Source: Acidimicrobiales bacterium (lineage in GTDB: Bacteria > Actinomycetota > Acidimicrobiia > Acidimicrobiales > JACCXE01). Taken from it: a stretch of 64,000 bases of DNA. The translations under genes and the position numbers were made by a program. The notes under the pieces are model-generated. The model did no database searches. It saw only the letters and a list, made by a program, of their open reading frames with translations, and was not told the DNA's origin. Below are positions 52,416 through 60,015 of the stretch, in pieces (position 1 is the stretch's first letter; every line of letters starts with the position of its first letter). The DNA lies in contig DASZWD010000047.1 in assembly GCA_035546775.1 (NCBI GenBank), forward strand, positions 24,171 to 88,170, written 5' to 3'.

Positions 52416-53687
52416 GTGGACTGGAAGACCATCGACTTCTTCTTCGACGAGTCACTCGTCGAGGACCCGTACCCCTACTTCGAGACGCTGCGCGCCGAGT
52501 GCCCGGTGCTGCCCCTCGACCACCTCGGCGTCGTCGCCGTCACGGGTTACGACGAGCTGAGCGAGATCTACCGCAACACCGACGACTTCTCGTCGGTCAA
52601 CTCGCCCGTCGGCCCCTTCGCCCAGTTCCCCGAGCCGCTGGTGGGCGACGACATCACCGATCAGATCGCCGAGCACCGCCACACCATGCCGCTCAACGAG
52701 CACATGGTGACGATGGACCCGCCGGATCACACCAGAGAGCGCCACGTGCTCATGCGCCTCATCACGCCCAAGCGGCTGCAGGCCAACGAAGCGTTCATGC
52801 ACCGCCTCGCCGATCATCAGCTCGAGGTGTTCCTCGACGACGGCCACTGCGAATTCATCTCGGCGTACTCGCAGCCCTTCGCCATGCTGGCCGTCGCCGA
52901 CATGCTCGGCGTGCCCGAAGAGGACCACGACTGGTTCCGCGAGCGCTTCGGCCTGACCAAGGGCATCGGCAAGGTGGGCAAGGGCGCCAAGGGCAACCCG
53001 AGCACCAACCCGCTCAACTGGCTCGACGAACGGTTCGAGCAGTACCTGTCCGAGCGGCGCGCCAACCCGCGCCAAGACGTGATGAGCGAACTCGCCAACG
53101 GTACGTATCCGGACGGCTCGCTCCCCGAAATCACCGCGTTGGTGCGCACCGCGACGTTCCTGTTCGCCGCCGGCCAGGAGACCACGGCGCGCCTGCTGGC
53201 CTTCGCCCTCAAGGTGCTGAGCCTGCATCCCGAACTTCAGGACCAGCTGCGCGAGAACAAGGCGCTCATTCCGCTGTTCATCGAGGAAGCGCTGCGCGTC
53301 GAAAGTCCGGTCAAGGCCGACTTCCGGCTGGCGAAGAAGACGACCTCGGTGGGTGGCGTCGACATCAAGGCCGGGACGCCGGTGATGATGCTCAACGGCG
53401 CGGCCAACCGCGACCCGCGGCGCTTCGAATGCCCGGCCGACTTCAACCTCGACCGCGAGAACATCTCGGCGCACATGGCCTTCGGTCGCGGCGTCCACTC
53501 GTGTCCCGGTGGCCCGCTGGCGCGCCTCGAGGGCCGCGTCAGCATCGAGCACATCCTCGACCGCACCCGCAACATCCGATTGTCGGAGGAGCATCACGGG
53601 CCGCGGGGGAGCGAACGCTTCCGCTACGAGAAGACGTGGGTGTTGCGCGGCCTCACCGACCTCTACATCGAATTCGACAAGGCGTAG
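52416..53687 (+). CDS. Cytochrome P450
   Basis: The GTG at 52416 follows GGGAGG by 5 bases. The 423-residue soluble P450 has the I-helix FLFAAGQETTARLL near residue 248, the ExxR motif in EEALRVESP near 290, and the heme loop FGRGVHSCPGGPLARLEG with the Cys ligand near 367. It should hydroxylate a hydrophobic substrate with electrons from a ferredoxin; no separate ferredoxin gene is in the window. It is clearly related to the second P450 at 60012 (same GDDIT, PPDHTRER, LITPKRL, NGAANRDPR, SEEHHGP patterns), so the two may act on successive intermediates. Confidence 0.95.
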   Translation: MDWKTIDFFFDESLVEDPYPYFETLRAECPVLPLDHLGVVAVTGYDELSEIYRNTDDFSSVNSPVGPFAQFPEPLVGDDITDQIAEHRHTMPLNEHMVTMDPPDHTRERHVLMRLITPKRLQANEAFMHRLADHQLEVFLDDGHCEFISAYSQPFAMLAVADMLGVPEEDHDWFRERFGLTKGIGKVGKGAKGNPSTNPLNWLDERFEQYLSERRANPRQDVMSELANGTYPDGSLPEITALVRTATFLFAAGQETTARLLAFALKVLSLHPELQDQLRENKALIPLFIEEALRVESPVKADFRLAKKTTSVGGVDIKAGTPVMMLNGAANRDPRRFECPADFNLDRENISAHMAFGRGVHSCPGGPLARLEGRVSIEHILDRTRNIRLSEEHHGPRGSERFRYEKTWVLRGLTDLYIEFDKA

Positions 53688-53690
53688 GCG

Positions 53691-54428
53691 ATGGGACGAG
53701 TTGCAGTTGTCACTGGTGGCGCGTCGGGCATCGGCCTCGGCATCGCCAAGTTCCTGGCACGTGACGGCCATCGCGTCGCCCTGCTCGACCGCGCCAACGC
53801 GGAGGTGGCGGCCAAGGAGATCGCCAATGGAGGGGGCAGCGCCATCGGCGTCGAGTGCGACGTGTCCGATCGCGCCGCGGTGCGCGCCGCGTTCGACCGC
53901 GTGCGCACCGAGTTGGGACCCGTCGAGATCCTCGTCACGAGCGCCGGCGTCGAGGCCTTCGAGCCCACCGGCGACATCTCGGCCGAGAGTTGGGATCGCG
54001 TGATCGCCGTCAACCTCACCGGCACCTTCGCCTGCGTGCAGGCGGCGCTGCCCGACATGATCGCCGCCAACTGGGGTCGCATCGTCACGATCGGGTCGAC
54101 GAGCGCCGAGTCGGGCGCCCCGAACATGGCGCACTACACGGCGTCGAAGGGGGGCGTGATCTCGCTTACTCGATCGCTGGCAGTCGACTTCGCTCGCAAG
54201 GGCATCACCGCCAACACCGTCAACCCGACCATCGTCGACACGCCCATGGCGCGTCACGCGGCGGAGGAGGGAAAGGTCCCGCCGGTCGAGACGCTCGGTT
54301 CGTACGTGCCGATGGGGCGCGCCGGCACGCCCGACGACATCGCCGGGGCGGTCGCCTACTTGTGCTCCGACGCCGCCAGTTACGTCACCGGCCAGACCAT
54401 CAACGTCAGCGGCGGGATGCGCATCTGA
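53691..54428 (+). CDS. Short-chain dehydrogenase/reductase
   Basis: The 245-residue classical SDR begins MGRVAVVTGGASGIGLGIAK. The catalytic Ser is in TIGSTSAES, YTASK lies near residue 147, and INVSGGMRI closes the chain. It begins 3 bp after the P450 stop and its stop shares a base with the next gene. It probably oxidises the alcohol made by the P450. Confidence 0.93.
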   Translation: MGRVAVVTGGASGIGLGIAKFLARDGHRVALLDRANAEVAAKEIANGGGSAIGVECDVSDRAAVRAAFDRVRTELGPVEILVTSAGVEAFEPTGDISAESWDRVIAVNLTGTFACVQAALPDMIAANWGRIVTIGSTSAESGAPNMAHYTASKGGVISLTRSLAVDFARKGITANTVNPTIVDTPMARHAAEEGKVPPVETLGSYVPMGRAGTPDDIAGAVAYLCSDAASYVTGQTINVSGGMRI

Positions 54429-55459
54429 TGACCGCGCCACTGCGGGTGGTGCAGTGGACGACGGGCAACGTGGGGGAGCGTTCGGTGCGCGCCATCACGC
54501 AGCGGGCCGACCTCGAACTCGTGGGCGTGTACGCCTGGTCGCCGGACAAGGTCGGGCGCGACATCGGCGGTGTCGCGGCGACGAACGACGTCGACGCGCT
54601 GCTGGCACTCAAGCCCGACTGCATCGTCTACAACCCGATGTGGTCCAACACCGACGAGTTGGTGCGCATCCTCGAAGCCGGGGTGAACGTCGTGTCGACC
54701 GCGGCCTTCATCACCGGCGGCAAGTCGCCCGGTGACCGCGACCGCATCGCCAAGGCGTGCGACGCCGGCGGCGCGTCCATGTTCGGCACCGGCATCAGTC
54801 CCGGTTTCGTCGAACTGCTGGCGATCGCGTCGGCCGGAGTGTGCGACCGCATCGACAAGGTGACGGTCTTCGAGGCCGCTGACACCACGCTGTACGACTC
54901 GCCGGCGACCGAGATCAGGGCGGGTTTCGCCCAACCGATCGACTCGCCTGATCTGGCGGCGATGGCGGCTGAAGGCACCGGCGTGTTCGGCGAAGCGGTC
55001 GCCCTGCTCGGCGACGCGCTCGGCGTGACGTTCGACGAGATCGTGTGCGACACGCGGTTCTCGCAAACGACCGAGGACGTCGTCATGGAGTCCTGGACGA
55101 TCAAGGCGGGCCACGTCGCCGGGATGGTCGTGCGGTGGCTCGGGCGCGTGGGCGGCCGCGACGTCGTCGAGCTCAACATGAAGTGGCGTAAAGGCTGGAC
55201 GCTCGAGCCCGACCTGCCGATCGAGGAACTCGGCCACAAGATCGTGATCGAGGGCCAACCGACGATCACCACGCGCGTCGAGTTCATGCCGCCGCCCGAC
55301 TTCGCGGCGACGTCCTTCGCCGACTTCATGCAACTCGGACACATCATGACGGCGGTCCCGGCGATCAACGCCATCGCCTCGGTGGTAGCCGCGCCCCCGG
55401 GCATCGTCACCTACAACGACATCCAGCTGCCTCTGCCGCGCGGCTGGGTGGCCACCTAG
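54428..55459 (+). CDS. Dihydrodipicolinate reductase-like NAD(P)-binding protein
   Basis: The 343-residue protein begins with LRVVQWTTGNVGERSVRAI, a Rossmann start typical of the DapB-like/2,4-diaminopentanoate dehydrogenase-like proteins in actinobacterial lipid and steroid gene clusters. Other landmarks are YNPMWSNTDELVRILEAGVN and the GTGISPGFVELLAIA loop. It is not DapB itself: the lysine-pathway motifs are lacking and it sits in a catabolic run. It probably dehydrogenates or reduces an unknown carbonyl or amine. Both neighbours overlap it by 1 bp. Confidence 0.88.
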   Translation: MTAPLRVVQWTTGNVGERSVRAITQRADLELVGVYAWSPDKVGRDIGGVAATNDVDALLALKPDCIVYNPMWSNTDELVRILEAGVNVVSTAAFITGGKSPGDRDRIAKACDAGGASMFGTGISPGFVELLAIASAGVCDRIDKVTVFEAADTTLYDSPATEIRAGFAQPIDSPDLAAMAAEGTGVFGEAVALLGDALGVTFDEIVCDTRFSQTTEDVVMESWTIKAGHVAGMVVRWLGRVGGRDVVELNMKWRKGWTLEPDLPIEELGHKIVIEGQPTITTRVEFMPPPDFAATSFADFMQLGHIMTAVPAINAIASVVAAPPGIVTYNDIQLPLPRGWVAT

Positions 55460-56160
55460 TGCAAATCGGTGTCGTCACCGGCGCCGGGCGCGGCATGGGC
55501 GCGGCGTGCGCCATCCGGCTCCGCAACCAGGTCGACCGCCTGATCGAGGTCGACCTGCCCGACGACATCAGCGATCCTGCGACCGCTGCGGGTCTGGCAC
55601 GTGAGGTGGCGTCGGCGGGGGACTTCCGCTTTCTCGTGCACTGCGCGGGCTTGTCACCGACCATGGCCGAACCCCGGCGCATCGTCGAGGTGAACCTGAT
55701 GGGGACCGTTTACCTGCTCGATGCCTTCGAACCCCTCGTGCGCGACGGGTCGGTGGCGGTGTGCTTTGCGTCGACTGCCGGTCACTATCCGATCGACGTC
55801 GTCGGCGACCCGCGAGCGGCGGACTTCTGCGACGCCAACGCCCCCATGCTCACCGATCCCGGTCTGGCGTACGCGTTCTCGAAACGCGGAGTCATCCTCG
55901 AATGTGAGCGCGCTGCGCGGCGGTGGGGGAAGGCGGGCGGACGAGTCGTCAGCGTCTCACCGGGCATCATCAACACACCGATGGGCCAGCGCGAGTTCGC
56001 CCGCCAGCCGATCATGCGCGAGATGGTCGAATCGTCGGCGCTCAGGCGCCTCGGCACCGCCGACGAAGTTGCCGCCGTGGCCGCGTTCCTCGTGTCGCAC
56101 GACGCGTCGTTCGTCACCGGTACCGACATCCGCGTCGACGGCGGCGAAGCGCGTGGATGA
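55459..56160 (+). CDS. Short-chain dehydrogenase/reductase
   Basis: The GTG at 55459 shares its G with the previous stop. The 233-residue protein has GVVTGAGRGMGAACAI and YAFSK (catalytic Tyr near residue 138), but the usual NNAG motif is HCAGLSP and the segment between is short. The serine is in CFASTAGHY. This resembles 3-alpha-hydroxysteroid/carveol-type SDRs with an inserted DFCDAN segment. It ends the first part of the catabolic run; the next gene is on the other strand. Confidence 0.88.
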   Translation: MQIGVVTGAGRGMGAACAIRLRNQVDRLIEVDLPDDISDPATAAGLAREVASAGDFRFLVHCAGLSPTMAEPRRIVEVNLMGTVYLLDAFEPLVRDGSVAVCFASTAGHYPIDVVGDPRAADFCDANAPMLTDPGLAYAFSKRGVILECERAARRWGKAGGRVVSVSPGIINTPMGQREFARQPIMREMVESSALRRLGTADEVAAVAAFLVSHDASFVTGTDIRVDGGEARG

Positions 56161-56172
56161 CCGGGATACGAG

Positions 56173-57396
56173 TCAGGCGTCGTGGCGGAAGACTTTGCCG
56201 TCCTTCATCACGAAGCGGACCTGCTGCACCGCGGTGATATCGGTGAGCGGGTCGCCGGGGACGCCGACGATGTCGGCGAGCATGCCCGGCGCGATGCGCC
56301 CGAGGTCGGGGGCGTTGATCAGGTCGGCGGCGACGGTGGTGGCGGCGCGCAGCGCTTGCAGCGGCGTCATGCCGCGCTGCACGAGCACGACCAACTCCTC
56401 GGCGTTGCGGCCGTGGAAGATGGCCGGGGCGTCGCTGCCCGACGCGATCTTCACGCCCGCCGCGATGGCTTTCGACAACGACTCCTTGGCCTTCGGGAAC
56501 ACGTCGGCCGCCTTGGCTTGGAGCGCCTTGGGTTGATTCGAGATGTCCCAGTTCTCCGTCAGGGCGCAGGTGGAGACGAGAAACGTGCCGGTGTCGACCA
56601 ATCGCTGAATGGTGGCGTCGCTGATCATCATCCCGTGCTCGATGCAGTCGATGCCGGCGTCGATGGCGGCGTTGACCGCCTCGTCGCCGTGGCAGTGCGT
56701 GGCGACGCGCAGGCCCCGCCGGTGGGCTTCATCCGCGATCGCTGCGAGTTCGGCGGTGGAGTACTGCTGCGCGCCCGGCGGGCCCGTCGGGGTCATCACG
56801 CCGCCCGACGCGCAGCACTTGATGAGCTTGGCGCCGTGCTTGATCTGGTAGCGCACGGCCTTGCGCACCTCGTCGACGCCGTCGGCGATCCCTTCCTCGA
56901 TGCTCAGCGGCATGATCCCCGGTGCCAGTCCGCTCTGGGCCGACGGATCGAGGTGGCCGCCGGTGGGGCAGATGGCGTGCCCGGCGGGCACGATGCGCGG
57001 GCCGTCGAACCAGCCGCGATCGGAGGCGTCGGCCAGGGCGACGTCGAGCAGGTAGCCGCCCGTCTTCACGAACAACCCGAGGTTGCGCACGGTGGTGAAG
57101 CCGGCGCGCAGCGTGCGCTGGGCGTTGACCGTCGCCCGCAGCGTCATCTTGATCGGGTCGGTGATCACCGGATCGGTCAGGCCGGCACCCGGGCCGCCGA
57201 GGACGAGGTCTACCTCCATGTCCATGAGCCCGGGGATGAGGACGAGATCGGGCAGTTCGACCACCTCGTCGGCGGCGTCGGGATTGCCGGTGCCGACGTC
57301 GACAATCCGGGTCTCCTCGACGGTGACGGCGGCCCCTTCGAGGACTTCACCGCTGTCGATGTCGAGGACGCCGCGCGGCTTGAGCACCGTGGTCAT
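56173..57396 (-). CDS. Amidohydrolase (imidazolonepropionase-like) with altered first metal motif
   Basis: The 407-residue protein has the amidohydrolase layout, with a small beta domain at each end around a TIM barrel. The Lys ligand region is KLIKCCASGGVMTP, the His pair VATHCHGDEAV near residue 238, then CIEHGM and the Asp in SGSDAPAIF. The canonical first ligands HxH of GLIDxHxHL are replaced by Glu and Asp (LMDMEVDL, near residue 58). Either the metal centre uses acidic ligands or only one metal is bound. It is the only minus-strand gene in this run and is divergent from the reductase at 57454. Confidence 0.86.
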   Translation of the reverse strand: MTTVLKPRGVLDIDSGEVLEGAAVTVEETRIVDVGTGNPDAADEVVELPDLVLIPGLMDMEVDLVLGGPGAGLTDPVITDPIKMTLRATVNAQRTLRAGFTTVRNLGLFVKTGGYLLDVALADASDRGWFDGPRIVPAGHAICPTGGHLDPSAQSGLAPGIMPLSIEEGIADGVDEVRKAVRYQIKHGAKLIKCCASGGVMTPTGPPGAQQYSTAELAAIADEAHRRGLRVATHCHGDEAVNAAIDAGIDCIEHGMMISDATIQRLVDTGTFLVSTCALTENWDISNQPKALQAKAADVFPKAKESLSKAIAAGVKIASGSDAPAIFHGRNAEELVVLVQRGMTPLQALRAATTVAADLINAPDLGRIAPGMLADIVGVPGDPLTDITAVQQVRFVMKDGKVFRHDA

Positions 57397-57417
57397 CTAG
57401 GGACCCTTTCGTGTGAC

Positions 57418-57432
57418 GGAAACGCCATTCTC
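57418..57432. promoter_or_regulatory. Shared motif, copy 2 (GGAAACGCCATTCTC)
   Basis: This 15-base sequence differs in one base from 45776-45790. It lies in the 57-bp gap between the divergent amidohydrolase and reductase genes, 21 bp before the amidohydrolase start. A further CATTCT follows at 57448 next to the reductase ATG. Confidence 0.5.
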
Positions 57433-57453
57433 ATATACGATAAACCGCATTCT

Positions 57454-58494
57454 ATGAGCGACGTCACGTGGCCCGCCGCCGTACGCGAGCGGTACAACGC
57501 GCTCAGAGTTAAGCGGATTCTCACGGAAACCGACCACGCCAAGTCCATCGTGTTCGACGTGCCGCCGGCGCTGGCCGCGGCCTACCGCTACACCGCGGGT
57601 CAGTTCGTCACCCTGCGGGTGCTCATCGACGACGAAGCGCACCTGCGCAGCTACTCGATGTCATCGGCGCCCGGGATCGACGACGAGCTCCAGGTGACGG
57701 TCAAACGCGTGCCCGACGGGCTGGTGTCGAACTTCGTCAACGACAAGGTCGACGCCGGCGACGTCCTCGACGTCAGCACCCCGACAGGCTCTTTCGTGCT
57801 CGACGCCTCCGCCGACGACGTCGTCCTCTTCGCCGCCGGCAGCGGCATCACGCCGGTGTTCTCGCTCGTGAAGACGGCGCTGCACACCACCGCTCGAGCG
57901 GTGCGCCTGCTCTACGCCAACCGCGACCGGTCCGCCGCCATCTTCGGCGACGCCCTCGACGGGTTGGCGGCGCAGTTCGGCGAGCGGTTCCGCGTGGTGC
58001 ACCACGAGGACGCTGCGACCGGCTTCGTGCAGACCGACGAGGTGCTGCGTATGGCCGGCGACGGCGCGGCCACGTTCTACGTCTGCGGGCCGGCGCCGTT
58101 CATGGACATCGTCGAGTCGACGCTGCTCGGCCGCGGTGTCGACAAGCAGCGCATCCACATCGAGCGGTTCACCCCCGCGGCCGACGAGCCGATCGACGAG
58201 CCGGTGCCCGAAACGGCTGCGGGTGAAACCGTCGTCATCACCTTGGGCAACCGCACCGAGACCGTGGCCCAGCGCGGCAAGTCAACGATCTTGCAGTCGG
58301 CGCGCTGGGCGGGCTTGAAAGCGCCGTCGTCGTGTGAGGCCGGCCACTGCGCCACCTGCATGGCGCAGGTCGTCGAAGGCGGCGTCGAGATGGCCAACAA
58401 CGAAGTGCTCACCGCCGAGGAAGTGGCCGACGGGTGGGTGCTGACGTGCCAGTCGGTACCGGTGACGCCGCTGGTGAAGGTGGTCTTCGAGTGA
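57454..58494 (+). CDS. FNR-type oxidoreductase with C-terminal 2Fe-2S ferredoxin domain (KshB-like)
   Basis: The ATG at 57454 gives 346 residues. The FAD site is RSYSMSSAP near residue 68, the NAD(P)H site FAAGSGITPVFSLV near 127 and YVCGPAPFMDIV near 208. A plant-type ferredoxin domain follows, with CEAGHCATC near 292 and the fourth Cys in LTCQSVP. This order is that of KshB, HmpB and phenylacetyl-CoA epoxidase-type reductases, which pass electrons from NAD(P)H to an oxygenase. It overlaps the Rieske gene by 4 bp, so the two most likely form one enzyme system. Confidence 0.94.
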   Translation: MSDVTWPAAVRERYNALRVKRILTETDHAKSIVFDVPPALAAAYRYTAGQFVTLRVLIDDEAHLRSYSMSSAPGIDDELQVTVKRVPDGLVSNFVNDKVDAGDVLDVSTPTGSFVLDASADDVVLFAAGSGITPVFSLVKTALHTTARAVRLLYANRDRSAAIFGDALDGLAAQFGERFRVVHHEDAATGFVQTDEVLRMAGDGAATFYVCGPAPFMDIVESTLLGRGVDKQRIHIERFTPAADEPIDEPVPETAAGETVVITLGNRTETVAQRGKSTILQSARWAGLKAPSSCEAGHCATCMAQVVEGGVEMANNEVLTAEEVADGWVLTCQSVPVTPLVKVVFE

Positions 58495-59705
58495 GTTCGT
58501 GGACGCAGCGTTATCCCGACCTCGGGACGGGCCACGTGTCGTTCGAGGACTCCGTGTCGCCGGAGTTCTACGCGCGCGAGCGCGACGCCATCTTCCGCCG
58601 CGCCTGGCTCAACGTCGGGCGCGTCGACGACCTGCCGCGTGCCGGCAGCTTTTTCACCAAGGACATCGTGGCGGCGCGCACCTCGGTGCTCGTGACCCGC
58701 GACATGCACGGCGACATCCGGGCGTTCCACAACGTGTGCCGCCACCGTGGCAACCGGTTGGTGTGGACGGACACGCCGACGCAGGACACCTGCGGCGCGG
58801 CGCGCCAATTCGCGTGCAAGTACCACGGCTGGCGCTACGGCCTCGACGGTACGTGCACCTACGTCCAGCAAGAGGACCAGTTCTTCGACCTCGACAAGGA
58901 CGCGCTCGGCTTGGCGCCGGTGCACTGCGACGTGTTCGCCGGCTTCATCTTCGTGAACCTCGACGCCGAGCCGCCCACGCTGCGTGAGTTCCTCGGACCG
59001 ATGGTCGGGGCGCTCGAGGGCTATCCATTCGACCGCTACACCGAGCGCTACTCGTTCCGCACCGAGAACGCGTCGAACTGGAAGGTGTTCATCGACGCGT
59101 TCCAGGAGTACTACCACGTGCCCCCGCTGCACACGCACCAGTTGGGGCCGGCACCGGTGCGCAACTCCGAAGCTCCGTTTTACGGCGCCCACTACCAACT
59201 CGACGGGCCGCATCGCGTGGTGAGCACCAGCGGTTCGGAGAAGCATCTCTTCGCAGCCGAGTACCTGTATCCGAGCGAAGCGTTGTTCCGCAGCGGCAAC
59301 ACGGGGCCATGGGACCGGCCCGAGATCGACGGCGAATTGCCCGGCGTCAACCCCGGCAGCGTGAAGCGCTGGGGCATCGACAACTTCCAGATCTTTCCCA
59401 ACCTCGAAGTGCTCATCTACGAGCGCAACTGGTACCTGAGCTACCGCTTCTGGCCGACGTCGTACAACACGCACGTATTCGAGGCCGACCTGTGGTTCAC
59501 GCCGGCAACCACCGCCCGCGAGCGCTTGGCGCGCGAATACGCGGCCGTCACGGTGAAGGAGTACGCGCTGCAAGACGCCGGCACCCTCGACGGCACGCAA
59601 CTCGGTCTCGAGGCGCGCGCCTTCGCCAGCTATCCGCTGAACGATCAGGAGATCCTCGTTCGGCATTTCCACCAGACAGTGGGGGACTGGGTTGCTGCCG
59701 GCTGA
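58491..59705 (+). CDS. Rieske non-heme iron oxygenase, alpha subunit
   Basis: The GTG at 58491 overlaps the reductase stop by 4 bp. The 404-residue protein has CRHRGNRLVWTDTP and QFACKYHGWRYG; the gap between the Cys-x-His and Cys-x2-His parts is 23 residues against the usual 16-17 (near 84-112). The catalytic iron site is EYYHVPPLHTH near 208. The partner reductase is upstream, and a small unknown protein overlaps the 3' end by 14 bp. It should hydroxylate or dealkylate a ring substrate. Confidence 0.94.
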   Translation: MSSWTQRYPDLGTGHVSFEDSVSPEFYARERDAIFRRAWLNVGRVDDLPRAGSFFTKDIVAARTSVLVTRDMHGDIRAFHNVCRHRGNRLVWTDTPTQDTCGAARQFACKYHGWRYGLDGTCTYVQQEDQFFDLDKDALGLAPVHCDVFAGFIFVNLDAEPPTLREFLGPMVGALEGYPFDRYTERYSFRTENASNWKVFIDAFQEYYHVPPLHTHQLGPAPVRNSEAPFYGAHYQLDGPHRVVSTSGSEKHLFAAEYLYPSEALFRSGNTGPWDRPEIDGELPGVNPGSVKRWGIDNFQIFPNLEVLIYERNWYLSYRFWPTSYNTHVFEADLWFTPATTARERLAREYAAVTVKEYALQDAGTLDGTQLGLEARAFASYPLNDQEILVRHFHQTVGDWVAAG

Positions 59706-60015
59706 GTTCGCTGACCTCGAGCCGTTCGCGGCGACGTGGTGTCTCGCCACCGAGCCCGAGCGATGGGCGCGCCGGCAGTCGTCGACGATGGCGGAGATGC
59801 AGGCGTTCTACGACGCCGTGTTCCCGCGGGCCACCGCCGCGATGGACTACTGCGACGGGTTCCCGCTCGACGAGTTACCGGCGGACGCGCTGGCGCTGTT
59901 CCAACTGCTGCACTCGCTCATCATGGTGAGCTACGCCGTCGAGGTGTGGCAGCAGGTGGTGCCCGTCAACGTCGGATCGGCGACACTGCACCGATTGAAG
60001 GAGCCCAGACCGTGA
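59692..60015 (+). CDS. Small conserved hypothetical protein in oxygenase operon
   Basis: The TTG at 59692 lies within the Rieske gene; the stop overlaps the P450 start by 4 bp. The 107-residue product is acidic and helical, with ATWCLATEPERWARRQSSTM and a hydrophobic C-terminal helix LFQLLHSLIMVSYAVEVW. I do not recognise the family. Its tight fit between two oxygenases suggests a small subunit or a stability factor. Confidence 0.75.
   Translation: MLPAEFADLEPFAATWCLATEPERWARRQSSTMAEMQAFYDAVFPRATAAMDYCDGFPLDELPADALALFQLLHSLIMVSYAVEVWQQVVPVNVGSATLHRLKEPRP

Noticed and set aside
52452..54440. Minus-strand frame of over 600 codons opposite the P450 and SDR
   Set aside because: Low-complexity antisense translation; the plus strand encodes complete P450 and SDR motifs with proper ribosome sites.
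54428..55459. True lysine-pathway dapB
   Set aside because: Only the Rossmann N-terminus resembles DapB; it lies in a catabolic run and lacks DapB substrate-binding motifs.
56182..57453. Upstream in-frame extension of the FNR/2Fe-2S reductase
   Set aside because: It lies antisense to the amidohydrolase. The conserved reductase begins at ATG 57454.
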